DNA of 14,115 nt from an uncultured Bdellovibrionales bacterium. GTDB lineage: Bacteria > Bdellovibrionota > FAC87 > UBA2466. Both the position numbers and the translations under genes were made by a program. Below are positions 7,578 through 14,115 of this stretch, in pieces. The stretch lies in NCBI GenBank assembly GCA_937903155.1, contig CALCZU010000017.1, positions 1-14,115 on the forward strand. The letters are read 5' to 3'. The first letter of the stretch is position 1; each line of letters begins with the position of its first letter. The notes under the pieces were generated by a model. The model did no database searches and had not been told where the DNA came from. It saw only the letters and a program-made list of their open reading frames with translations.

Positions 7578-8245
7578 AACAGAAAATTCTAGCTATTGGC
7601 ACCCACCCGGACGATATCGAAATCGGATGTGGAGGAACGCTCTCAATTCTGAATAAACGCGGATACGAGACCACTCACGTTGTCGTCACTTCGGGAGAAG
7701 AAGGCAGTCTTGAGACGCCTAAGAGTCAGACGATTCGAAGGCGAGAGAGTGAAGCAAAGAAATCCGCAAAGATCTTGAACTCGTCTCAAGTGTTTTTTCT
7801 AAGAGAACCGGATGGCCTCACAACATTCTCAAAAGAAACGAAGATAAAATTGATCTCTCTCATTCGAAAGGTCCAACCCGACATTGTTTTCACCCATGCA
7901 AAGTCAGATCACTTCCCAGACCACCAAGTGGTTTACCAACTCACAAAATCAGCTCTGCTTGCGGCGGCCGGTCCCTGGTATCCAGATGCGGGTAAAAGTC
8001 CCCACCAGGTAAAAGAATTTTATGGCTACGAGGTCTGGAATCCCATTTCGGAATATCAGGTGGCATTTGATGTCAGCATCGCGATGAAACAGAAAGTAGA
8101 GGCATTGAAAGCGCACTTAAGTCAGACGAGTGCCGTCGACTATGTTGGAGCAATCCAAGGATTAGCTCAATATCGCGGCGCCATGACTTTAACGGGCAAG
8201 TACGCTGAGGTCTTTGAACTGTACAGAACTGAGAGTTTTCGATGA
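7574..8245 (+). CDS. PIG-L family zinc-dependent N-deacetylase (LmbE/BshB-like)
   Basis: The 223-residue protein has the defining AIGTHPDDIEIGCGG segment. H11 and D14 are the expected zinc ligands and D13 the expected catalytic base. The second metal motif is HFPDH at 113-117, with H117 the likely third ligand. PIG-L/LmbE enzymes remove the acetyl group from N-acetylglucosaminyl compounds, such as GlcNAc-PI, GlcNAc-inositol in mycothiol synthesis and GlcNAc-malate in bacillithiol synthesis. The length matches the BshB branch, but no bacillithiol ligase or synthase is visible, so I do not assign bshB. AAGGG (7562-7566) precedes the ATG. Four-base overlaps on both sides place it firmly in the unit with the epimerase and the BAHD-like gene. 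A cytoplasmic HexNAc-containing substrate is inferred. Confidence 0.9.
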   Translation: MKQKILAIGTHPDDIEIGCGGTLSILNKRGYETTHVVVTSGEEGSLETPKSQTIRRRESEAKKSAKILNSSQVFFLREPDGLTTFSKETKIKLISLIRKVQPDIVFTHAKSDHFPDHQVVYQLTKSALLAAAGPWYPDAGKSPHQVKEFYGYEVWNPISEYQVAFDVSIAMKQKVEALKAHLSQTSAVDYVGAIQGLAQYRGAMTLTGKYAEVFELYRTESFR

Positions 8246-9363
8246 ACATTCCTTTATCACCGATAGACTACTATTTTTTTCGTCGAGACCGTTACACCAT
8301 TCGTTTCGTTTTTCAATATTTGGGAAAACTCGATATTCAACGATTTGAGAAAGCCTTACACGAAGTGATTGAAACCTACTCCGTCGTTGGTTCTCGATTA
8401 AAAATGATCTCTGATAGAGAAGTCGCTTTAGAAACCGGATTCCCGCTTTCACTAAAAACTCGCACGACTCATCGCGAACTCGAAAATCTTTCGCAGGCAA
8501 CGCTGAGAGATTTAGTCGATCCCGTAACCAATCGAGCGGGTGAAAATCTATTCAAAGTTTCCGTCACCCAGACACCAAGCCGCTATTACGTCGGTTTTAG
8601 TTTTTCGCATCTTTTGGGCGATGGAACGAGTTTCTTTCAATTTCTGACAGCACTTTCGAAAACCTGCAAATCTCGGCCTCTTTTACAAACCCCTTGCAAT
8701 AAAAGAGAACTTTTAAATGCAAAAGGAAATCACCCGAAGGATTTATTTGATTCGACAGGCTACACCATCGATGAGCTCGAAAACAAACAAGCCACTTATC
8801 TAGAAACTTTTGCATACTCGAATAAAAAACTTGAGACTCTCAAGCAGGAGTCGACGGCATTGGGATACGAGCTTTCTAGCAACGATCTCGTGATGGCGGA
8901 CTTAGCGAAACGCTTTTACCGTAACATTGCTCTTCACGAGGGGAAATTTCTGGTCCGTTGTCCCCTCGACTATCGAAAAATCATGGGATTACCGCCTGAC
9001 TACTTCGGAAACGCCGTTCGGGATGTCGTCACGGCGTTCGTTCCTGAAGAAATGGAAGAGTTAGACCTTTTCGACATCGCTTCAAGAATTCACGGTAACG
9101 TTCAAAAGATAGACCTGCAAAACGTTCTAGACTCATTGGAAAGTTTAGATTCCCTAAGAAAGAAAGAAGGCATTACGGTTTTTGAGAAGGTTCAATGTCC
9201 GGGTTTATTGGTCACAAATCTTTCGAAAGCCCCCGTAGCAGAAATCGATCTCGGAACGGGCGTCCCTGAGGAATTTTATCAAGCCTCATCCTTTTCTAGA
9301 TTAGCTGCCATTTTTAAAACTGCAGACGGATTAAAAGTCCATTTTACTTGCCCTGAGGTTTAA
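8242..9363 (+). CDS. BAHD-like acyltransferase (HxxxDG, DLGTG)
   Basis: The 373-residue protein carries the layout of the BAHD/Transferase (PF02458-like) superfamily, best known from plants. HLLGDG at 123-128 is the HxxxD(G) catalytic motif in the usual FSHxxxDG setting. LSSNDLVMADL (211-221) matches the start of the second lobe. PPDYFGNAV (251-259) is the conserved YFGN(A/C)V segment. VTNLSKAPVAEIDLGTG (324-340) corresponds to TNWSR...DFGWG, with DLGTG in place of DFGWG. Known members transfer an acyl group from acyl-CoA to a hydroxyl or amine. It is somewhat shorter than plant members (430-450). A condensation-domain relative is the alternative, but that family usually has HHxxxDG. The start overlaps the deacetylase stop (ATGA), with GAGAG at 8231-8235. 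As partner of a deacetylase it could acylate the freed amine, which is inference. Its last 20 bp overlap the convergent TonB-like gene. Confidence 0.75.
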   Translation: MNIPLSPIDYYFFRRDRYTIRFVFQYLGKLDIQRFEKALHEVIETYSVVGSRLKMISDREVALETGFPLSLKTRTTHRELENLSQATLRDLVDPVTNRAGENLFKVSVTQTPSRYYVGFSFSHLLGDGTSFFQFLTALSKTCKSRPLLQTPCNKRELLNAKGNHPKDLFDSTGYTIDELENKQATYLETFAYSNKKLETLKQESTALGYELSSNDLVMADLAKRFYRNIALHEGKFLVRCPLDYRKIMGLPPDYFGNAVRDVVTAFVPEEMEELDLFDIASRIHGNVQKIDLQNVLDSLESLDSLRKKEGITVFEKVQCPGLLVTNLSKAPVAEIDLGTGVPEEFYQASSFSRLAAIFKTADGLKVHFTCPEV

Positions 9364-10333
9364 CGGCCGATGCCGATTTAGTTTTTCGAAGCACCATTTT
9401 GAATTTCTCAGTCACCTGATGCAAGCGTTCCTCCGCAGTTTTATCAACCGAAGGCTTATGAAAGTTTTCAATGTAGGTTTTTAGCGTAAAGAGATCGACA
9501 TAAACCATCGGCGGAATAATCAGGATGGGAGGAAGGTAGCGAGTGAAAAGTTCGTCCAACTTCTTCTCAATCACCGATTTTTCAATATTCACTCGGCGAA
9601 AAAGAAGGGCGTGGGGCAATGTTCCTTCCCCTTTTCGCTCGTCTAAAACCCGGTCATATTCAATTTTGAATTCGAACGTCAGATTCATCGCCATTTTGTT
9701 TTTAGGTTGAGCTGCGCGTGGGATATAAGCCTGTTCCAACCGAGAGATAAGATACGCAAGAACGTATGTTTCCAGATAACTGCTATCGGAATCAATCCGT
9801 TTAAAATCTCCGTCAAGAGTTCCGTCGGGGTTAAAAATCGCTCGAACATGAACCCTTCCTTCAATCTGCTGAAAAGAAAATTCTTTCGGATATCGAAACT
9901 CATCATCGATGTGCTTCCAGACCCTTTCGACGAACGGCATGACTTCCATAAACTGATCGCTTCCGACTGAAGTAATCCATCCTCCTCCAAGGCCCGTTCC
10001 GTCGTCCGACCCTAATTGCGAACCTTCTCCTCCTAAGCCACCGCTGCGGGTTTTCCTTCCTATCCCCGCGAAATCTTGAGCGTGGGGCAGGAGATCTCTC
10101 ATCGACAGACTTGGGGCTTCACCCGCTTTTCCCTTTTTTTCTTTAGATTTTCCATTGGATTTGCCAACTGATTTACCTGGGGATTTAAACGAGGCAATAG
10201 AATTGGGCAACGACTCGACTGCGATCACAATGGGTTCGGGTCGAGACCGAGGTTTCCCGGAATAAAGAAAAAACGTCGCCCCATGTAAAAGAAATGAAAT
10301 CCCAAACCACGCCACTCCACTTTGCGGACGCAT
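9344..10333 (-). CDS. TonB-family / energy-transducer-like protein
   Basis: About 329 residues with one N-terminal membrane segment (VAWFGISFLLHGATFFLY, roughly 7-24) and a short cytoplasmic start. A Lys/Gly/Ser-rich stretch (about 50-72) and a Gly-rich stretch (about 95-120) follow, then a TonB C-terminal-like domain (about 138-230). That domain contains VWKHIDDEFRYP and GRVHVRAIFNPDGTLDG, which fit the pattern of W/Y-P then GxVxVxFxIxxDG. A further tail of about 100 residues carries no recognised motif, so it is longer than a typical TonB. No ExbB/ExbD gene or TonB-dependent receptor is visible. ATG 10333 is chosen; GTG 10342 in the same frame is equally possible, and neither has a strong ribosome site. 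It probably sits in the inner membrane with its bulk in the periplasm. A TonB role is likely by fold but unproven. Confidence 0.7.
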   Translation of the reverse strand: MRPQSGVAWFGISFLLHGATFFLYSGKPRSRPEPIVIAVESLPNSIASFKSPGKSVGKSNGKSKEKKGKAGEAPSLSMRDLLPHAQDFAGIGRKTRSGGLGGEGSQLGSDDGTGLGGGWITSVGSDQFMEVMPFVERVWKHIDDEFRYPKEFSFQQIEGRVHVRAIFNPDGTLDGDFKRIDSDSSYLETYVLAYLISRLEQAYIPRAAQPKNKMAMNLTFEFKIEYDRVLDERKGEGTLPHALLFRRVNIEKSVIEKKLDELFTRYLPPILIIPPMVYVDLFTLKTYIENFHKPSVDKTAEERLHQVTEKFKMVLRKTKSASAVKPQGK

Positions 10334-10396
10334 TCCTATCACTCTTTGTTTTCCCGACTAAGAGACGATAGAGCTCATAAAACGTGACGCTATCAC

Positions 10397-10798
10397 TTGT
10401 TGCCAACCCTCTCGAAGAAATTTGTGGGAAAAGGGTACAGCGATGACACCGCCATTGAACTCGGCGAAAAGATGGCCGAAAAGGCCCAATCGATTTTAAG
10501 TCCACTCGTGCACGAAAGAGGAGAAAAACCGATTCGGGTACTCGCTGTAGAATCCAATCGATGGCCCTTCTCGATTCATATCGCGGCGCCGGACCACTTT
10601 CTGGACAACTCCGAAGTCTTCGCTCGCCCCCTAGGCAATATCTACTTTGCGAATAATAATCTAGGGACTCCCGCATTCGAAGAAGCGATTTATCGAGGCT
10701 GGATTGCAGCAGAGAAAATCGAGGAAAACTCTCTCCAAGCGATGATGAAGCAAATTTTCTTTTTGGCAGAACTGAAAAACCTCTTTGAAATACGATAA
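10397..10798 (+). CDS. Hypothetical protein, start uncertain, possibly 5'-truncated
   Basis: A frame open from the TGA at 10385-10387 runs to TAA 10796-10798. The longest product is 133 residues from TTG 10397, with a second TTG adjacent. Later choices are GTG at residue 10 or ATG at residue 26 (MAEKAQ). None has a convincing ribosome site. The composition looks protein-like and mixed, with segments such as IRVLAVESNRWPFSIHIAAPDHF and FANNNLGTPAFEEAIYRGW. It has no signal peptide, no membrane segment and no motif I recognise. A longer open frame on the opposite strand overlaps it but has no recognisable content and covers two other genes. It is followed by the exported protein at 10891 on the same strand, without a visible terminator. 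It could be the remnant of a longer gene. Confidence 0.5.
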   Translation: MLPTLSKKFVGKGYSDDTAIELGEKMAEKAQSILSPLVHERGEKPIRVLAVESNRWPFSIHIAAPDHFLDNSEVFARPLGNIYFANNNLGTPAFEEAIYRGWIAAEKIEENSLQAMMKQIFFLAELKNLFEIR

Positions 10799-10890
10799 GA
10801 TAAATGGCCGACTCATCAAATTTTCTGGGTGAAAAATCGAGATTGTGGTAGAAGTACGCCTCTTTTGAAGCGAATGGAAAACAATCTCTA

Positions 10891-12042
10891 ATGTGGAATA
10901 GACTCCTTTTCATTTTTTGCGTTTTTTCTGTCTGTGCAAATCTTCTCAATGCAGGCACGGAGCCTGTTAACTATCGAAATATCACGATGGCCCTTCTAAA
11001 TTTACACTGCGAGACTCCAGAAAAAGCGGAAGAAGCAATGCCCGCTTTTTTTAAGAGGAACTCCCTCACGATGCGGTACGAAGTAGATAACTATCTTCTC
11101 GCACAGGGTTGGTACAAAGTAAGTTTTTTATCAGACGCCATGTTTAATAAGATCGTGGAAAATGTTTCTCTAGAGGTCCTAGATTTTCGTCTCCAAATGC
11201 GACCTGGGCGGAAGGACACATTTTTTAGCTTTCCTTTCGACAGCGATGAGGCGGTTCTCCAAGACAAAACGAGAGCACAGAAAGTCCGGATACAGGCTTG
11301 GAAACAGCGTTTTCGATTTGCAACTCGCGCTCACGATTTTCTGTGGAATGATTATCTTCGAAGCGCGAATGCCTATAAATTGCCTGTAGTTTACAGAATC
11401 CAAAATTGGATCACTTTTAAAAAAGAACGCGCATATTTAAATAACCTTCACATTTTAAACACCCTTGAAGGCTACGCTCACTTTTATAAAATTCAAATGA
11501 ACGAAGACGATAAACTTGCTCTTACAAAAGCCAGAGCAGGCGAAGAAATCTTCGGCTTGTACGGGTCCCATACGATCTGGAGCGAATCCTATCGTAAACC
11601 AGTCCGAGACCTAACTCTGGCATTTGAAGCAAAAAGAAGAGATCCCGAAGAAGAACGCGAAGTTCTCGTCTCTATCAAAAAACTTTCTCCGAATGCGATA
11701 GAACAACGGCCTCATTTAGATGAATCGGGAACACTTTGGCTGTCTGAAACAAGTCCGCAAGCGGGTAAACGTTATATTTCCGAGAAAGCCCTCATTCAGC
11801 TTCTAGGTAATGGGTTTTGGGTCCAATTTGCCGACTTCGCTCCGGGAAGAGAATTTTTTTACTCAAGCTCAGAAGTAGAAAACGCCCTTAAATTAAGTGG
11901 GACAACCCTGATCATTCGCCCAACAGAAGACAATCCTATGAATCACGTCTACGTCATCGAAGGTGGGGAAAACGTTTCACTCTCAAACTTCAAGGAAAAA
12001 GCGCGATGTCGACAGCCTCTGACTCGACTCGCAACCGGATAA
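10891..12042 (+). CDS. Hypothetical exported protein with signal peptide
   Basis: This 383-residue protein starts MWNRLLFIFCVFSVCANLLNA, a hydrophobic signal peptide with a likely signal peptidase I cleavage after A21 (LNA/GT). It is not a lipobox. The mature part is hydrophilic and rich in charged and aromatic residues, has no further membrane segment, and probably ends up in the periplasm or outside the cell. The N-terminal half looks largely helical; the last third has short beta-like stretches (LWLSE, FWVQFADF, TLIIRPTEDNP). I recognise no family. Only GGAAAA precedes the ATG, so initiation is not strongly marked, but the signal peptide supports this start. Its stop lies one base from the stop of the convergent lipoprotein gene. 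Confidence 0.75.
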   Translation: MWNRLLFIFCVFSVCANLLNAGTEPVNYRNITMALLNLHCETPEKAEEAMPAFFKRNSLTMRYEVDNYLLAQGWYKVSFLSDAMFNKIVENVSLEVLDFRLQMRPGRKDTFFSFPFDSDEAVLQDKTRAQKVRIQAWKQRFRFATRAHDFLWNDYLRSANAYKLPVVYRIQNWITFKKERAYLNNLHILNTLEGYAHFYKIQMNEDDKLALTKARAGEEIFGLYGSHTIWSESYRKPVRDLTLAFEAKRRDPEEEREVLVSIKKLSPNAIEQRPHLDESGTLWLSETSPQAGKRYISEKALIQLLGNGFWVQFADFAPGREFFYSSSEVENALKLSGTTLIIRPTEDNPMNHVYVIEGGENVSLSNFKEKARCRQPLTRLATG

Positions 12043-12043
12043 C

Positions 12044-12616
12044 TCAGTCCGCTTTAAAATACTCTTTATCCGCTCGACGGATGTTATGGATATAGACGCT
12101 CAGCTTCGACGATGTCATTCGAATGTATGCCGTTCTCAAAAACTGAGTTTGATGCAATAAAATTTTGGAACGTTTTTCCCAGCTGATTTCTTCAACCACT
12201 TTGGTCTGATTTGTCGTCGGGTCAAAATTTTCGTAATACACACTATTCGGAAAGTCCGAATTCAATTTCACGTAATCAGATGTTCCTTCTGCATTGGAAA
12301 GAAGTTTGAAAGTCCCCCGGATAATCCAGTACCCTTTCACATCACTCGGTGAACATCCCGGTTTTGAATACGAAATGGATTTTCGAATGATTCTTTTATC
12401 GGCGGAAAACTCGAGAGTCTCTTGCGAGCTTTCGGTAGGGTACTCCTGGCATTGAGACTTCCAAACGCCTACGATTTCTTTTCCATTCACCTCAGTGTTC
12501 GCAGTCTCTTGAGGTTCAACGCGAACTTTGTTCGTTAGTGAATCCGTAGCCTGGCGTCCACAAGCAGACAGTAAAACCAAGAGCGCGACCCCAATGGGAG
12601 TCTTGAAACAAAACAT
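12044..12616 (-). CDS. Predicted lipoprotein, possibly lipocalin-like
   Basis: A 190-residue protein with a signal peptide ending in LLSAC (C19, lipidation site), then a short Thr/Asn/Glu linker to about residue 45. The remainder is beta-rich and begins GKEIVGVWKSQC, a G-x-W opening like that of lipocalin-type small barrels. C56 and C88 could form a disulfide. Later segments (GYWIIRGTFKLL, YVKLNSDFP) alternate as beta strands do. The lipocalin comparison rests on general pattern only. AGGA lies 4 nt before the ATG, and a promoter with an extended -10 is visible at 12646-12675. It is monocistronic and divergent from the next lipoprotein gene. Confidence 0.8.
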   Translation of the reverse strand: MFCFKTPIGVALLVLLSACGRQATDSLTNKVRVEPQETANTEVNGKEIVGVWKSQCQEYPTESSQETLEFSADKRIIRKSISYSKPGCSPSDVKGYWIIRGTFKLLSNAEGTSDYVKLNSDFPNSVYYENFDPTTNQTKVVEEISWEKRSKILLHQTQFLRTAYIRMTSSKLSVYIHNIRRADKEYFKAD

Positions 12617-12645
12617 ACAATCCTTTCGAGATTTCGTGGGGCCCG

Positions 12646-12675
12646 CTTATAACAGGGAACGGGGTTTCAAGTAAA
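12646..12675 (-). promoter_or_regulatory. Predicted sigma70-type promoter for the 12616 lipoprotein gene
   Basis: On the minus strand TTTACT (12675-12670), an 18-bp spacer and TATAAG (12651-12646) form a -35/-10 pair. A TGT directly before the -10 makes it an extended -10. The predicted RNA start is about 22 nt before the ATG, leaving room for the AGGA site. Confidence 0.5.
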
Positions 12676-12787
12676 TCTCTTATTTTTCGCCCAGTCATTA
12701 GTGATACTTACCCCCTAATTCTTACGCAGCAAAAAATGTCAGTTCCAGATTTCAGCTCACTTTTCATTTCGCCTAACCTCTTTTAAG

Positions 12788-12816
12788 TTGTTTTTATTTT
12801 TCGATTTCTGTATTTT
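12788..12816 (+). promoter_or_regulatory. Predicted promoter for the 12834 lipoprotein gene
   Basis: TTGTTT (12788-12793), a 17-bp spacer and TATTTT (12811-12816). The implied RNA start is near 12823, just before GGAGG, so the leader would be very short. The match is moderate in AT-rich DNA. Confidence 0.35.
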
Positions 12817-12823
12817 GCCGCTC

Positions 12824-12828
12824 GGAGG
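12824..12828 (+). promoter_or_regulatory. Ribosome binding site that decides the 12834 start
   Basis: GGAGG lies 5 nt before ATG 12834. An upstream in-frame GTG at 12828 overlaps this site and cannot use it, so the ATG is the start. Confidence 0.8.
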
Positions 12829-12833
12829 TGCTC

Positions 12834-13325
12834 ATGCACAAATACGGATTTGTAGTTAGTTTAATCGTCGTCGCCATTATCGGTTGTGGAAAAAGTGATT
12901 CCGCTCCCGAGACTCAAAAAGCCGAAATGGCCATCGGAGCTACAAAAACCGGTTTAACTCAATCAGTAACTTGCGAATATAACTTGAGCGGAGCGATCAC
13001 AGATGGATTAGGCAAATCCGAAAACAATCGGATCGAGCTCAAAAATTCCTCGGGTTATTCTCTCGTAGTGGTTTTGGCGCCGTTTGCTTATGGCGAAAGT
13101 CGCACATACTCAACCGTGATTGAACAAGGCGAAGCCAAAAGTAATATTACATTTAATACCCCTTCGGGAAGCTATTCGACAGCTCTCTCTAAAACAGCAA
13201 GTCCCGAAGGACGATGCACGGTTACTCTACAAAGCTATTCGAAATTTCAAATCAGCTGCACGAATATCGCGGGCACGAATAACGATAAAGCCAGCATGAC
13301 CGTCGGCGGAACTTGTCGCAACTAA
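12834..13325 (+). CDS. Small predicted lipoprotein with four cysteines in the mature domain
   Basis: The 163-residue product begins MHKYGFVVSLIVVAIIGC, a signal peptide with C18 as lipidation site (AIIGC). The mature domain, about residues 42-163, is Ser/Thr/Gly/Asn-rich and beta-like. It holds C47, C128, C142 and C161, which allows two disulfides. I recognise no family. A strong ribosome site and a plausible promoter precede it. The GreA/GreB-like gene starts 11 bp after its stop on the same strand, so the two probably share a transcript, although a link in function is not evident. Confidence 0.8.
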   Translation: MHKYGFVVSLIVVAIIGCGKSDSAPETQKAEMAIGATKTGLTQSVTCEYNLSGAITDGLGKSENNRIELKNSSGYSLVVVLAPFAYGESRTYSTVIEQGEAKSNITFNTPSGSYSTALSKTASPEGRCTVTLQSYSKFQISCTNIAGTNNDKASMTVGGTCRN

Positions 13326-13336
13326 AGTAGTTTTCC

Positions 13337-13816
13337 ATGGACAAAAAAATTCTCATCGAACAATTTGCGCTTCTAATGGAAGCGGATTTGAACGTTTTGC
13401 TTCAGTCGGCTCAAGTGGCTTACGAAGCAGCGACTCACTCCGAAAATAAAGCAGAAGATCAATACGACACGCGCGGCCTTGAAGCTTCGTATCTCGCAGA
13501 AGCCCAAGGCAAACGTTCGAGCCAACTCAATGCGGATTTGCATTTATTCCGAACAATCGAACTTAAAAAATTCACCAAGAAAACTCCGATTCAAGCGACC
13601 GCTTTAGTCACTGTAGATTGCGAAGGAAAAGAGACCACCTATTTGCTCATGCCCTGCGCCGGTGGTTTAACCACAGAGTACAAAGGCCAGCGGATCCAAG
13701 TCATCACGCCACAGTCGCCCATTGGCGCTGCCCTACTCGGAAAACAAGTCGACGATCAAATCACCATTTTGGTTCAAAATAAGTCGAAAGACTTCGACAT
13801 CGTTTCTGTCGGCTAG
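13337..13816 (+). CDS. GreA/GreB-like transcription elongation factor family protein
   Basis: This 159-residue protein has the two-part Gre layout: an N-terminal helical coiled coil (about 1-78) and a C-terminal FKBP-like domain (about 84-158). The coil tip has SENKAEDQYDTRG (35-47), with E40, D41 and D44 in the area where GreA has its catalytic Asp/Glu pair (SENAEY context). The C-terminal segment ITPQSPIGAALLGKQVDDQI (123-142) matches the conserved GreA/GreB ending, SPLGxALLGKxxGD. Gre factors enter the RNA polymerase secondary channel and stimulate cleavage of backtracked RNA. The motif is shifted by inserted residues compared with GreA, so it may be a Gre paralogue or Gfh-like protein and not the main GreA. 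No strong ribosome site is seen; coupling to the upstream lipoprotein gene is possible. Confidence 0.75.
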   Translation: MDKKILIEQFALLMEADLNVLLQSAQVAYEAATHSENKAEDQYDTRGLEASYLAEAQGKRSSQLNADLHLFRTIELKKFTKKTPIQATALVTVDCEGKETTYLLMPCAGGLTTEYKGQRIQVITPQSPIGAALLGKQVDDQITILVQNKSKDFDIVSVG

Positions 13817-13833
13817 CGAACTGATAGCCCGGC

Positions 13834-14115
13834 TTAGTACGTGACTGGGATCGGTTTGAAATAAGTAAAATCTTTTTCAGTTATTTCGGTCGCCTTCACA
13901 GGGACAACGCTACAGCGTAAAGGAAGTTCTTTCGCCGTTCGGTAGTAGCGTGCTGCCGTTTCATAAATCGGATGATAAAGACCTTGCTGGGAAGATACAT
14001 ATCCCCCAAACGAAATGTAGAATCCTGGAATCGTAGGATCTTTGAATTCAGGCGTCTGAGACTTTGCATTTAAATAAAACGTAATCCCATCGTAACTGTC
14101 TCTGGACTTATCGCG
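13834..14115 (-). CDS. Hypothetical protein, C-terminal part, truncated by window edge
   Basis: The minus strand is open from the last base of the window to TAA at 13836-13834, giving 93 C-terminal residues. The segment includes DSYDGITFYLNAK, PGFYISFGGYVSSQQGLYHP, an aromatic-rich YETAARYYRTAKEL and the end FKPIPVTY. Composition and length of the open frame support a real gene, but I recognise no family. The start is outside the window. It converges on the GreA/GreB-like gene with a 17-bp gap. Confidence 0.65.
   Translation of the reverse strand, partial: RDKSRDSYDGITFYLNAKSQTPEFKDPTIPGFYISFGGYVSSQQGLYHPIYETAARYYRTAKELPLRCSVVPVKATEITEKDFTYFKPIPVTY

Noticed and set aside
8189..8500. A 103-codon open frame on the minus strand
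   Set aside because: It is antisense to the deacetylase and acyltransferase junction, both of which have clear family motifs.
10185..10958. A 257-codon open frame on the minus strand
   Set aside because: It overlaps the TonB-like gene, the unknown small ORF and the start of the exported protein, has no recognisable domain and no ribosome site, and is rich in Arg/Ser/Phe as expected of antisense shadow frames.
1..14115. CRISPR arrays, tRNA or rRNA genes, insertion sequences, prophage or defence genes
   Set aside because: No regularly spaced repeats, cloverleaf sequence, terminal inverted repeats or transposase/integrase motifs were seen on either strand.

Overview
The window looks like chromosomal DNA of a Gram-negative bacterium. 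Three predicted lipoproteins with clear lipoboxes, a TonB-like protein, a LysR regulator and polyprenyl-type surface-sugar genes all point to an outer membrane. Moderate GC, tightly packed genes and many orphan secreted or lipid-anchored proteins would suit a Bdellovibrionota-like or other deltaproteobacterial-type lineage. That placement is an impression from gene style, not from a marker gene. I see no rRNA, tRNA, CRISPR array, transposase or phage gene.

Layout, left to right. (1) 3-224: C-terminal part of a four-helix-bundle (S23/IVP) protein cut by the window edge, then about 290 bp without a gene that holds a perfect 10-bp hairpin. (2) 519-1676: a surface lipoprotein with a Thr/Ala-rich stalk and an internally duplicated Cys-x5-Cys module, closed by a strong intrinsic terminator (1704-1742). 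(3) 1806-4216: a two-gene unit joined by ATGA, a GT-C type membrane glycosyltransferase and a SAM methyltransferase. (4) 4213-6403, minus strand: a LysR regulator followed by an SDF-family (glutamate/dicarboxylate) symporter. (5) 6485-9363: a three-gene unit with ATGA junctions, UDP-GlcNAc 2-epimerase (wecB-like, broken by one extra A), a PIG-L family deacetylase and a BAHD-like acyltransferase. (6) 9344-10333, minus strand: a TonB-like protein. (7) 10397-12042: a small unknown ORF with an unclear start and an unknown exported protein. (8) 12044-12616, minus strand: a lipoprotein. (9) 12834-13816: a lipoprotein and a GreA/GreB-like factor. (10) 13834-14115, minus strand: the C-terminus of an unknown protein running off the right edge.

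How the genes may work together. The most coherent system is the epimerase-deacetylase-acyltransferase unit. As a hypothesis, a HexNAc sugar nucleotide or glycoconjugate would be epimerised, N-deacetylated and then re-acylated, giving a modified amino sugar on a lipid or small molecule. The GT-C/methyltransferase pair would fit modification of a lipid-linked or surface glycan. The LysR/symporter pair is a standard regulator-transporter arrangement for an acidic amino acid or dicarboxylate.

All four tail-to-tail gene junctions are overlapping or nearly so. At one of them a single TTAA supplies both stop codons.
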